This document shows, piece after piece, positions 1 to 7,817 of a stretch of 64,000 nt of DNA (its first letter is position 1; each line of letters opens with the position of its first letter). The stretch spans positions 1 to 64,000 of the forward strand of contig NZ_MTAW01000093.1 of the NCBI RefSeq assembly GCF_002154725.1, given 5' to 3'. The DNA is from Nostoc sp. 106C. Lineage in GTDB: Bacteria > Cyanobacteriota > Cyanobacteriia > Cyanobacteriales > Nostocaceae. Position numbers and translations under genes: made by a program. A model generated the notes under the pieces. The model ran no database searches. It had not been told where the DNA came from and worked only from the letters and a program-made list of their open reading frames with translations.

Positions 1-195
1 TTTAACATATTTTGGGTTATTTTTATCAGGTTTTTCTTAACATTCAACGTTTCTGTAAAAATATATATAGGAATCTTATTTAATTACTAAAATTATTTGC
101 GTGGTGCACGCAGCGCAGCGTATGCGTAATAGGGAGGAAACTTTTAACATCAAAAGGGAATAGGGAAGAAGGAATAAAGTTATACTGAGTTGTTT

Positions 196-318
196 TCAAG
201 AATCATTGTGCTGAGTTGCGAAGTAAGAAGTGCGGAGTTTTTTGCTGTCGATTTTAGTGCGTAATTGTTCAATAATTGCGATCGCTTATTCTACATTAGT
301 GCGCGCTGCTTGGAGGTG
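196..318 (-). pseudogene. Relic of a TPR/CHAT-domain protein
   Basis: The minus strand reads HLQAARTNVE, a stop, then AIAIIEQLRTKIDSKKLRTS followed by YFATQHNDS and a stop. The segment LRT-I-S--LRTSYFAT is the typical last TPR region just before the CHAT peptidase domain of cyanobacterial TPR-CHAT proteins. Only about 40 codons remain, and an in-frame TAA sits in the middle, so it is a dead fragment. The family assignment is from memory of the motif. Confidence 0.55.
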
Positions 319-385
319 AGAGCGACTGTCTCCCAGGGGCGAGGACTTATGGGGTTTTTGCGTCTTCGCACTATATCTATCATGA

Positions 386-406
386 GGGCACAGCAGTGCT
401 GTGCCC
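386..406. repeat. Palindrome GGGCACAGCA / TGCTGTGCCC
   Basis: A 10-bp perfect inverted repeat with a one-base centre, flanked by CCTAC. This kind of palindrome is scattered between genes in Nostoc-type genomes. Only one copy is seen in this window, so its repeat status is inferred from general knowledge. Confidence 0.5.
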
Positions 407-676
407 CTACAATGTGGTATATAGATTTCAATACGCTTGGGTTAAGAAAATTTCTCTGTGGAAAGAGGAAACTCTTAACAGGGAACAGAAAAAATAGGCT
501 TATTTGAACTGTATTGATATCTATTTACTAATAAAAATTACTTGTAAATTGTCTGAAATAAGCTGGATTGAAATACCCAACTTCTCTAATAAATTGGGTA
601 TTTGAGTAGATGCAAATCAATTGCAGGGCGATGCATTAATATAACAAGGGAATGCGTAGACGCGGAACGGTGAATA

Positions 677-2047
677 TTAAATGTTACTTGACTCTAAAGT
701 CCGAGATGATAGCTGATGCTGTTGTTTCGCTACCATTTGAATACTACGATTTGGCCCTGTTACCAAACCACGGCGTTTTGGCTTAACATCACCATCATCC
801 ACTAGCGCCAAATCCCAACTTGAGAGAATTTTTGCTAGTATTACTTTCATTTCATACTGGGCAAATGCCATACCAATACAGCGTCTCGCACCACCGCCAA
901 AGGGTAAGAACTCATAGGGCGAAAATTGACGTTCTAAAAAGCGTTCTGGTTTAAATTGCTGATGTTGGGGGTATAAATCTTCGCGCTGGTGGGTGAGATA
1001 AATGGAACCAAGTACGACTGTACCGGGTTCTAGGTCGTGACCACACAAAGATACTGGTGTTTTTACTACTCGTGGGAAAGTCAGCATCCCGACAGGATAA
1101 ATCCGCAAGGCTTCAGAGTAAACAGCGTTAAGATATGGTGATTTAAAAACGCTACTGGGGTCTGGGCGATCGCCCAAGCTATCTAGTTCTTGTAGAAGTT
1201 TTTGCTGTACTGATGGCAATTTATGAATCCAGTACAATGCCCAGGTGAGGGCTGTGGCTGTGGTTTCATGTCCTGCTGTCAACAGAGTCATCAATTCATC
1301 ACGCAACTCTGCATCTGTCATGCCTTCACCAGCTTCATCACGCGCCGCCATGAGTAAGCTAAGGATATCTGTGCGCGATGGGTCGGGATTTTCTCGCCGT
1401 TCCTGAATTTCTTCGTTGAGAAGTTGATGAACTCGCTGTTTGCGGCGTAGGAATCTTCCCCAAGAACTGCGAGGGCCAAAATCTTTTTGTAAAGCAGGAA
1501 AATAAAGTTCAATGACCCGTAGGGGGGAGGTTTCATTCAGCATTATAGCTAAAAGTTCCTCTAACTCTTGGGCGCGTGACCCTTCATATAATCCAAATAC
1601 AGCTTGCATAATCACCCGCATGGTAATAATTTGCATAGCCGATCGCACACAGAAGGATTTGTCTATCTGCCATTGACTAATTACCTGTTCTGTAACATCG
1701 TTAATCACTTGGCCATAGGTTCGCATTCTGTCACCGTGAAACGGCGGCATTAATAACTGGCGTTGACGGCGATGTACCTCACCGCTGACTGTAATCACAG
1801 AATTTTTCCCTAGCATCGGTTCAAATACCGTGTTCCAGTCATTAGGTGCCTCAAATTCCTTGGTATCGCTGGTCAAAATTTGCTGTAGCGCCTGAGGATT
1901 GCTGACAAAGACAATAGGTGGATTTAATTGCAGAGTGAAAATATCACCATAGCGTTTGGCACAATCTTCCATAAACGGCATGGGTCGGAAAATCCACTGA
2001 AGCATCTGGATAAGCGCTGGAGATTTAGGACCGTTGGGTAATTTCAT
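677..2047 (-). CDS. Cytochrome P450, CYP110-like
   Basis: Heme-thiolate monooxygenase. CYP110 enzymes of filamentous cyanobacteria oxidise fatty acids or hydrocarbons and terpenoids; the substrate here is unknown. Visible landmarks are the I-helix oxygen-activation motif AGHETTATAL, the K-helix ExxR in YSEALRIYP, and the heme-binding loop FLPFGGGARRCIGMAFAQYE with its Cys ligand. The protein has no membrane anchor, as expected for a soluble bacterial P450. I chose the ATG at 2047 because the protein then begins MKLPNGPKSP, the usual start of this family. A GTG 15 codons upstream (2092) is also in frame but adds an unlikely leader. No ferredoxin or reductase gene is adjacent, so electron partners must be encoded elsewhere. 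It is divergent from the phosphoketolase-like gene. Confidence 0.93.
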   Translation of the reverse strand: MKLPNGPKSPALIQMLQWIFRPMPFMEDCAKRYGDIFTLQLNPPIVFVSNPQALQQILTSDTKEFEAPNDWNTVFEPMLGKNSVITVSGEVHRRQRQLLMPPFHGDRMRTYGQVINDVTEQVISQWQIDKSFCVRSAMQIITMRVIMQAVFGLYEGSRAQELEELLAIMLNETSPLRVIELYFPALQKDFGPRSSWGRFLRRKQRVHQLLNEEIQERRENPDPSRTDILSLLMAARDEAGEGMTDAELRDELMTLLTAGHETTATALTWALYWIHKLPSVQQKLLQELDSLGDRPDPSSVFKSPYLNAVYSEALRIYPVGMLTFPRVVKTPVSLCGHDLEPGTVVLGSIYLTHQREDLYPQHQQFKPERFLERQFSPYEFLPFGGGARRCIGMAFAQYEMKVILAKILSSWDLALVDDGDVKPKRRGLVTGPNRSIQMVAKQQHQLSSRTLESSNI

Positions 2048-2244
2048 AGGCTTTGTCTGTTGAGTTATTTCTGTTTTGCCAATTAAGCGCACAGAACAAC
2101 ATTAAATTTTTCTGAATGAATATAGAAGCTGCTTATCTTTGTATTGCGAAAGTGCAATCAACTGTTACAACCTGATGGTTGTAAAATTTTTGTTAACTTG
2201 GACGAGCATCTATAGTTTCTCCTCATCCTCTTAAGGTATTCAGC
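2048..2244. promoter_or_regulatory. Divergent promoter region of P450 and phosphoketolase-like genes
   Basis: About 200 bp separate the two divergent starts, so both promoters must lie here. On the plus strand TATAGT at about 2211 is a fair -10 candidate for the downstream gene, and TAAGG lies shortly before its ATG. No clear regulator site such as an NtcA box (GTA-N8-TAC) was found by eye. Confidence 0.4.
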
Positions 2245-4458
2245 ATGACAGCAACCACCCCTAAGGCATCTTCAGCGCTTCCGAATTTTTGTGAAGGAAT
2301 TCAATATTTTGGTGAGGCTTTACCAGGTTTTGAAACTCATGGTGCAACCCCTGCTATAGAATCAGGCAATGTGGCGATCGCATCTCCCACAGAACCGAAT
2401 GCCGTCTATCAAACTTTACTTGCGGCCGATGCTCTACGTTACCTGACGCTACAAGTTACAGGTAGTAAAGCTTCTGGACACCCTGGTGGATTTGCTAGCC
2501 AAGCGGAAGCTTATGCGGCTCTCGTCATGTTAGGGTACAAAAACATTATTACGGAAGTCGGTCACCACGCCCCTGGATTTTATAGTGCGATGTTCCTCGA
2601 TCGCTCTTTAGAGGATATGGGAATTTTTACAGTTCAACAATTGCGCGATCGCTTTCGTGAAAAGCATGGACTGTTAGGCCATCTTTCTGGTTACATACCA
2701 GGTATTCTTGCACCTGCGGGGCCTTTAGGACAAGGACAGCACTTTGCAATGTCAGCCGCACTGCTGCACAAAGATAAATTATTCCCCTTCACCGTTGGGG
2801 ATGGTGGACTGGGTGAACCTTATATTATGAGTTCAATGGCTCACTTCCATACTGCTTATCCCCATACCACTAACTTCTTACCCGTGCTGGTGTGGAACGG
2901 TTACAGCCAAGAACATCACAGTATGGTTTCGCTCAAAACCAACGAACAGATGACAGCATACTGGCAAGGTAACGGTTTTGAGGAAGTAGTGTTAGTAGAT
3001 GCCAAAGAATTTGACGATCGAGACCAAGCTGGCGATTATGTTGATAGTACCGCTTTTTCCTTCGAGCAACGGTTAGCCTTCACCAAAGCCGTGCTTTTGG
3101 GAGTAGATAAAGCAGCGCGTTCAGCTTTGAGTGGTAAACTTACCGTCTTCATCATTAAACAACTCAAAGGTGCAGGAGTCCACGCCAGAGGTGCAAAATC
3201 TCACAACCTCTATCCTAAAGATACGCTGGATGCTCCCCATATTGTCAGCGCCTTAAAAGAACGTGCTTTATCTAAGGAAGCTTGGGAATTAGTGCGGACA
3301 AATGCAGAACGCGCTGGCGGTGGCCCTGCGGCTAAAACAGTAGTGACAGAATTTGAATTACCATTACCAGACTTAGGCGAATTACCTTTAGAAGAATATG
3401 CGGTAGGTGGTGAACCCAAAGTTTCCACAACAGCAATGGGAAGATTAGTGGGAATTGTGGGGACAAAAGACCCGAATTTCTTAGTAACTAACGCTGATGG
3501 TAACGAAGCATCAGGAATTGCCAATATCAACCAAGCACTGAAGATTATTCACCCCACAACCGACGACTTATATAACCAAGCACCAAATGGACAAGTTTAT
3601 GAACCATTGAGTGAAGATGCTTGTGCAGGTTTAGCTGCTGGTTTGTCATTAATGGGTGCAAGAACCTTGTGGTGTTCTTATGAATCTTTTGCCATCAACG
3701 GATTACCAATTTGGCAAACTGTAACTCAAGCAATGGCAGAATTGCGCCGTCAAACTCCCTCAACAATTACTTTATTTACTGCTGGCGCATTAGAGCAAGG
3801 ACGTAACGGTTGGACTCACCAACGTCCAGAGATTGAAGCTTATTTTGCTTCATTAATGCGAAATGGCAATGTGTTCCCATTATTCCCCCCCGATGCTAAC
3901 AGTATCCAAGCTTGTTATGACTGGGCATTGAAAACTAAAAATAAGGGAATTGTAATTACTGCGAGTAAATCACCTTTACCAATTCGCACCACATTAGAAC
4001 AAACTCGCCAAGGTTTACGCGACGGTGCAGTTTTATTGCATGAAGTTCCAGGTGATAAGCAAGTTGTCTTTGCTGTCATTGGCGATATGACATTAATGCC
4101 AGTATTTGAAGCAGCAGCTTTCTTAGAAACTGAAGGTATTGGTGCCAAGATAGTTTCTGTTATTAATCCCCGCCGTTTGTATCGTCCTGATGATACAGCT
4201 TGGGATACTTGTTCAGAACCCGATGGTGGTTTTTTAGATGATGCCAAATTTGCCGAATTATTTGATGGCGATGCGTTAATTGCTGTTACTGGTGGTGCAG
4301 CGGCGATGGTAGAACCAATTATGTTGCGGAGTAATTCTAAGCGCGATACTTTTGCTTGGAAGCGTGGCGAAACTACAGCGAGTGCTGGTGAGTTGATGGC
4401 GTTTAATGGTTTGACTGCGGAAGCGTTGACTAAAAGAGCGATTGAATTAGTGCATTAA
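2245..4458 (+). CDS. Phosphoketolase-like thiamine-diphosphate enzyme
   Basis: ThDP-dependent enzyme of the phosphoketolase/transketolase superfamily. Phosphoketolases split xylulose-5-P or fructose-6-P into acetyl-P plus a sugar phosphate. The ThDP motif is VGDGGLGEPY followed 30 residues after GDG by WNGY, matching the GDG-X(~30)-N rule and the phosphoketolase form LPILxLNGYK. Later blocks also follow phosphoketolase: EPLSEDACAG, the RxxxGWTHQRPE region, LFPPDANSI and ASKSPLP. The N-terminal block SGHPGG looks more like transketolase than the canonical phosphoketolase GHWGT. At 737 residues it is shorter than the usual ~790-800. It may therefore be a divergent paralogue with changed substrate use. 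It is followed by its own terminator. Confidence 0.75.
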   Translation: MTATTPKASSALPNFCEGIQYFGEALPGFETHGATPAIESGNVAIASPTEPNAVYQTLLAADALRYLTLQVTGSKASGHPGGFASQAEAYAALVMLGYKNIITEVGHHAPGFYSAMFLDRSLEDMGIFTVQQLRDRFREKHGLLGHLSGYIPGILAPAGPLGQGQHFAMSAALLHKDKLFPFTVGDGGLGEPYIMSSMAHFHTAYPHTTNFLPVLVWNGYSQEHHSMVSLKTNEQMTAYWQGNGFEEVVLVDAKEFDDRDQAGDYVDSTAFSFEQRLAFTKAVLLGVDKAARSALSGKLTVFIIKQLKGAGVHARGAKSHNLYPKDTLDAPHIVSALKERALSKEAWELVRTNAERAGGGPAAKTVVTEFELPLPDLGELPLEEYAVGGEPKVSTTAMGRLVGIVGTKDPNFLVTNADGNEASGIANINQALKIIHPTTDDLYNQAPNGQVYEPLSEDACAGLAAGLSLMGARTLWCSYESFAINGLPIWQTVTQAMAELRRQTPSTITLFTAGALEQGRNGWTHQRPEIEAYFASLMRNGNVFPLFPPDANSIQACYDWALKTKNKGIVITASKSPLPIRTTLEQTRQGLRDGAVLLHEVPGDKQVVFAVIGDMTLMPVFEAAAFLETEGIGAKIVSVINPRRLYRPDDTAWDTCSEPDGGFLDDAKFAELFDGDALIAVTGGAAAMVEPIMLRSNSKRDTFAWKRGETTASAGELMAFNGLTAEALTKRAIELVH

Positions 4459-4482
4459 ATCTTTATCTCATGTAATATAATG

Positions 4483-4517
4483 CCCCCATCTAAAAATTTT
4501 CACGATGGGGGTTTGTT
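4483..4517 (+). terminator. Rho-independent terminator after the phosphoketolase-like gene
   Basis: Perfect 8-bp stem CCCCCATC (4483..4490) / GATGGGGG (4504..4511) with a 13-base loop, then TTTGTT. It sits 25 bp after the stop codon. The right arm contains an ATG (4505) in frame with the kinase gene, which argues against that ATG as the kinase start. Confidence 0.85.
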
Positions 4518-4552
4518 ATGATAGTGATTTAATCGAAACTATTAAATCTAAA

Positions 4553-5428
4553 ATGATTAATTCTCAGAATTTCCAGCCACCTAAATTTTTTATCTTACCT
4601 CAAGATGGCCATTCCATTAATCATAATGGAATGAAGTATGTGATTGGAGAGATGATTGGTCAAGGTAACTTCGGTAAAGTATATAAATGTGAAGATGAGT
4701 GGAGCAACGAACTTGTAGCTAAAATCCTTATACCTCGAAATCAGAGCTATGAAGAAGTTCAACAAAAATGGCTGGAAGAGATAGATAAGTTAGTTTATCT
4801 TCGTCATCCAAATATTACCTTTGTATATGATGCTTTTGAATATAGAAATACTTTTTACCTTATTATAGAGCGTTGCCATTGTACACTTGAAGACCTGCTT
4901 AATCTACAAAACTTTCAGGGGGATGTATGGCTACCACATATTGCAAGAGATCTATTGCAAGGGATTCATTTCATGCACAATGCTGGTTATGTTCACAAAG
5001 ATATCCATCATGGAAATGTTTTTGTGTCATTAATGCAGGATAAGATGATTCCCATGAAAGATCCAGTTTTAAGGTTTAAAATCGGAGACTTGGGAATAAG
5101 TATATTAGAAAGAGATATTGATGTGTTTAATACAACACTTGCGGCATGGATGCTACCACCAGAGTACCTTGCTCCACAAAAATTTGGGTTGATTGGTAGA
5201 CAGGTAGATATATACCATATAGGGTTGTTGCTATTAAGTTTACTGCTGGGGAAAATTCCACAATTTACATATGATGAAATCTTAGCTGGAAAGCCACGGC
5301 AAATAGCAGAGAGTTTATCTTCACGTTATAGTGACGTAATAGCAAGAGCATTACGTAGGCACGTTGCATACCGAACACAATCAGCGCTAGATTTTTGGCG
5401 GGAAATATTAGAGGCAAGCAAATTTTAA
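4553..5428 (+). CDS. Serine/threonine protein kinase
   Basis: Single-domain Hanks-type kinase of 291 residues. In order: glycine loop GQGNFGKV (about 37-43), VAKIL with the ATP-binding Lys57, catalytic loop VHKDIHHGN with Asp150, magnesium loop GDLGIS (Asp179, DLG instead of DFG), and the activation-segment end LPPEYLAP. No transmembrane or sensor domain follows, so it is a soluble kinase. The in-frame ATG at 4505 lies inside the preceding terminator stem, so I use the ATG at 4553. It is the first gene of an accessory block with a nuclease, a TOPRIM-like protein and a toxin-antitoxin pair. No phosphatase or obvious substrate is adjacent, and its target is unknown. Confidence 0.9.
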   Translation: MINSQNFQPPKFFILPQDGHSINHNGMKYVIGEMIGQGNFGKVYKCEDEWSNELVAKILIPRNQSYEEVQQKWLEEIDKLVYLRHPNITFVYDAFEYRNTFYLIIERCHCTLEDLLNLQNFQGDVWLPHIARDLLQGIHFMHNAGYVHKDIHHGNVFVSLMQDKMIPMKDPVLRFKIGDLGISILERDIDVFNTTLAAWMLPPEYLAPQKFGLIGRQVDIYHIGLLLLSLLLGKIPQFTYDEILAGKPRQIAESLSSRYSDVIARALRRHVAYRTQSALDFWREILEASKF

Positions 5429-5441
5429 CAGTAATTAAGGC

Positions 5442-5520
5442 GTAGGTTGGGTTGAGGAACGAAACCCAACATCTAAAAACTTTGTCAATGTTGGGTTTCA
5501 CTTCGTTCAAAGCAACCTAC
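5442..5520. repeat. Imperfect inverted repeat element, 79 bp
   Basis: The ends GTAGGTTG (5442..) and CAACCTAC (5513..5520) are complementary, as are inner arms CCCAACAT (5465..5472) and ATGTTGGG (5488..5495). The whole folds into a long hairpin. It resembles the GTAGGTTGGG...CCCAAC palindromes common between cyanobacterial genes. It lies directly after the kinase stop and may also stop transcription. Confidence 0.65.
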
Positions 5521-5590
5521 AAAAGAGTGCTTGATTATAAGTAGCATCACTCTCCAAATTTTAGCCATCCTAAATCATTCGTGAACAACA

Positions 5591-5622
5591 AGATCCCCGA
5601 CTTCTTGGAGAAGTCGGGGATC
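5591..5622. repeat. Dispersed palindrome GATCCCCGACTTCTT, copy 1
   Basis: Stem AGATCCCCGACTTCTT (5591..5606) pairs with AAGTCGGGGATCT (5610..5622). The same sequence occurs again at 12308..12337, so this is a dispersed palindromic repeat and not a gene-specific terminator. Confidence 0.75.
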
Positions 5623-5718
5623 TGAGTCTGGTTATTTTTACAAATCAAATAGTATGGCTATGGTAAGAATGTAATATGAGTAAAATCTTTAACAGCTTAC
5701 TAAACTTCAAATATAATC

Positions 5719-6270
5719 ATGACTACAGATGCAGAATATCAAGCAAGAATTATCGCCTATAACTGGGATGACTTAATAATATTATGGTCAGAAATTAAAG
5801 CAAAAAATACTTCAAACTTTTGGGATGAAGGTAAAGCATTAGAATATTTAGTTTTACGTGCATTCCAACTAGATGGTGCTGAAGTGGCTTGGCCTTATAC
5901 TGTAACAATTCAAGATAAAGTAGTAGAACAAATCGATGGAGTGGTATATACAGACAGTCTAGCCTGCTTGATAGAATGTAAGGACACAACTAAAGAAGTT
6001 AATATTGAACCCATAGCAAACCTACGAAATCAACTACTACGAAGACCAGCAGCAGCTATTGGGAGCGTGTTTAGTCGCAGTGGATTTACAGAAGCAGCAG
6101 TAACATTAACTGGATTTGTAGCACCTCAAACTATTCTATTGTGGGGAGGACAAGAAATAGAATATTCACTCACAAATAAATGTATATGTAAATTCTTAGT
6201 CAAAAAATATCGTATCTGTGTGCAAAAATGTATCCCTAATTACGACATTACAACGGAGATTTCATCATGA
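5719..6270 (+). CDS. PD-(D/E)XK nuclease-like protein (Mrr/restriction-endonuclease fold)
   Basis: 183 residues. The Mrr-like order is visible: a helix with Glu42 (GKALEYLVLRAFQ), then Asp73 in EQIDGVVY, then Glu86-x-Lys88 in CLIECKD, then a helix containing Gln105 (NLRNQLLRRP). This is the layout of restriction-endonuclease-like nucleases that cut DNA. No methyltransferase is nearby, so a classical restriction-modification pair is unlikely. Its stop overlaps the next start (ATGA at 6267..6270), so the two genes are translationally coupled. The sequence target is unknown. A repair role is possible, but the context favours defence. Confidence 0.7.
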   Translation: MTTDAEYQARIIAYNWDDLIILWSEIKAKNTSNFWDEGKALEYLVLRAFQLDGAEVAWPYTVTIQDKVVEQIDGVVYTDSLACLIECKDTTKEVNIEPIANLRNQLLRRPAAAIGSVFSRSGFTEAAVTLTGFVAPQTILLWGGQEIEYSLTNKCICKFLVKKYRICVQKCIPNYDITTEISS

Positions 6271-6818
6271 ACCTGGCATATATGATTGCAGAAAGTGATA
6301 AAGATGTAGAGATTTTACAGAAATTGCTACCGCAAAATCTAAGTAAAAATATCAAATTCATAGCAGGTGAAAGTTCTTACAGAGCGCGTTCTTTAGCTAG
6401 TTCACTGCTTGCTACTCGAAAAACACCTGTTGCTCTTGTATTAGATGCAGATACAGATAACGAATCTCAAATATTTGAAAGAAATGAATTAATTAATTAT
6501 GTACTAAATCAGGCATCATCGGGAATTCCTTATCAAGTGTTTCTGGCAATTCCCCAATTAGAAATTGTATTTTTACAAGATAAATTATTAATAGAGAAAA
6601 TAGCACAACGCCAATTCAATGATTTAGAATGGCAGTTGGCTCAAAGTAAACCTAAAGAATTTTTAGAAACAGTATTCGGAAATAATGAGCAAATAAATGC
6701 CAGAATATTTGAAAATATAAATGATGCGGAAATTGAGATATTACAACAAAGTCCATTAATACAAGAAATAATTAAATTCCTATCATCGCTAATTACATCT
6801 TCTGTTGCAATTAACTAA
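6267..6818 (+). CDS. TOPRIM-like domain protein, partner of the nuclease gene
   Basis: 183 residues of unknown family. The N-terminus has Glu9 in MIAESDKDVEIL followed about 50 residues later by VALVLDADTDNE (Asp60, Asp62, Asp64). A Glu in strand one and a DxD(xD) after a hydrophobic strand is the metal-binding pattern of TOPRIM domains (OLD nucleases, DnaG, topoisomerases). The order EGxxD ... LxDADxD fits an OLD- or RecR-like minimal TOPRIM. It overlaps the preceding nuclease gene by four bases (ATGA), so the products probably act together. The C-terminal 90 residues are unassigned. Confidence in TOPRIM is moderate. Confidence 0.55.
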   Translation: MNLAYMIAESDKDVEILQKLLPQNLSKNIKFIAGESSYRARSLASSLLATRKTPVALVLDADTDNESQIFERNELINYVLNQASSGIPYQVFLAIPQLEIVFLQDKLLIEKIAQRQFNDLEWQLAQSKPKEFLETVFGNNEQINARIFENINDAEIEILQQSPLIQEIIKFLSSLITSSVAIN

Positions 6819-6859
6819 CTATCCATATAATATATTTAAATTTAAGGAGGAATGAAAGT

Positions 6860-7216
6860 ATGAGCGATATTCACGGTATCGTTCGCTTGAACCTAGATTT
6901 ATCACCAGAACTTAATCAAATATTAGAAGAACTGGCAACAAAGATTGGCACAAGTAAAAGTGATGTTCTACGCCAGGCTATAACGTTGATGCAAATCATG
7001 GTTATAGCTAAAGAAGAAACCAAAAAATTAGGAGTTCCCGAAGCAAATCAACTGATAGCGAATGAAATCATTTTTTCATCTGAGCAGCCAAAACCGCATC
7101 CACTAGATACATTTATGGAAAGGCTGGGCCCGTGGGAAGATGAACGGACTGCTGAGGAAATAGTCAAAGAGATTTATGATAGCCGTACTATTTCTAACAA
7201 TGACATTAGTCTATGA
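6860..7216 (+). CDS. Ribbon-helix-helix antitoxin (VapB-like)
   Basis: 118 residues. The N-terminal RHH/CopG DNA-binding fold spans about 6-50: a strand IVRLNLDLSPE, helix LNQILEELATKIG, then TSKSDVLRQAI. The C-terminal tail, LDTFMERLGPWEDERTAEEI and IYDSR (83-109), is the acidic segment expected to wrap and block the toxin. A strong Shine-Dalgarno AAGGAGG (6844..6850) lies 9 bp before the ATG. The stop overlaps the toxin start (ATGA), the usual VapBC arrangement. The pair probably represses its own promoter in the 40 bp upstream. The same tail recurs in the protein at 8826..9218. Confidence 0.85.
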   Translation: MSDIHGIVRLNLDLSPELNQILEELATKIGTSKSDVLRQAITLMQIMVIAKEETKKLGVPEANQLIANEIIFSSEQPKPHPLDTFMERLGPWEDERTAEEIVKEIYDSRTISNNDISL

Positions 7217-7614
7217 CTTATTTACTTGATACCGATACTTGTATTTATTGGATAAAAGATATTAATTCAGTCAGAACTAAAATTAGACAAATAGGATGGG
7301 AGCAAATTTATATTTGCAGTATCACTGTTGCTGAGTTGTACTTTGGTGCTTATAATTCTCAACGAGTGGTGGAAAACTTAGCTCGTGCAGAAGACTTTAT
7401 TCAAAATTTACCTGTTGTACCTTTAACTACCCCGGCTCTCAAAAAGTTTGGAGAATTAAAAGCAGAACTTCGCAGGCTTGGACAACCAATTACTGAGTTT
7501 GACTTACTGATTGCTAGTGTTGCGTTGACAGGAAATTATATTTTAGTGACTAACAATACTCGTCATTACAGTCGCATTACCAGACTACAACTTGAAAACT
7601 GGACTTTGCTTTAA
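7213..7614 (+). CDS. PIN-domain toxin (VapC-like ribonuclease)
   Basis: 133 residues, the full length of a VapC. The acidic active site is readable: Asp6 (YLLDTDTCIYWI), Glu41 (ITVAELYFGA), Asp97 (TEFDLLIASVAL) and the following TNNTRHYSRI segment (about 113-122). PIN toxins cleave RNA, often tRNA or 23S rRNA; the target of this one cannot be read from sequence. It overlaps its antitoxin gene by four bases. A second, dead PIN C-terminus follows directly (7619..7750). Confidence 0.88.
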   Translation: MTYLLDTDTCIYWIKDINSVRTKIRQIGWEQIYICSITVAELYFGAYNSQRVVENLARAEDFIQNLPVVPLTTPALKKFGELKAELRRLGQPITEFDLLIASVALTGNYILVTNNTRHYSRITRLQLENWTLL

Positions 7615-7618
7615 AAAT

Positions 7619-7750
7619 ATCGAAAATGGAATGTACGATAGGCAAATTGCCGCAACTGCACTAGTTTTAGCAAGTAAAGGTGATGCTGTGCAGGTATTAA
7701 CGTGCGACCAAAACATCACTGCATTGGGTTTGGTTACTATTGTTTGGTAG
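7619..7750 (+). pseudogene. C-terminal relic of a second PIN-domain protein
   Basis: Just after the VapC stop the plus strand reads IENGMYDRQIAATALVLASK, then GDAVQVLTCDQNI and ends ALGLVTIVW at a TAG. The DRQIAATAL ... LTCDQNI pattern is the last acidic-residue helix and strand of a PIN domain of a different subgroup from the intact toxin. The N-terminal two thirds are missing. It shows that a second toxin gene once stood here or was replaced by the present one. Confidence 0.65.
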
Positions 7751-7765
7751 TTATTCGATGAATCA

Positions 7766-7799
7766 AGCGATCGCACTCTACCTCAATGCGATCGCTTTA
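7766..7799. terminator. HIP1-based hairpin between convergent genes
   Basis: AGCGATCGCA (7766..7775) and TGCGATCGCT (7787..7796) form a 10-bp stem with an 11-base loop, followed by TTT. It lies between the toxin relic and the convergent gene at 7818, so it could terminate from both sides. Confidence 0.5.
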
Positions 7800-7817
7800 T
7801 GATGTAGAAATTCAATA

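Larger units (their letters stand above)
1..676. other. Intergenic region with one gene relic and a palindrome
   Basis: No intact gene is supported here. It holds a CHAT/TPR relic on the minus strand (196..318) and a dispersed palindrome (386..406). An 80-codon open frame at 265..507 runs across both and has no family features, so I do not call it. The rest is AT-rich. Any gene to the left would lie outside the window. Confidence 0.6.

Noticed and set aside
265-507. 80-codon plus-strand open frame
   Set aside because: It overlaps the CHAT relic on the other strand and a palindrome, and has no family features or ribosome site.
4505-4552. Upstream ATG for the kinase gene
   Set aside because: The ATG lies in the right arm of the preceding gene's terminator stem.
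5719-6270. Classical restriction-modification system
   Set aside because: No DNA methyltransferase or specificity gene is present in the surrounding 10 kb.
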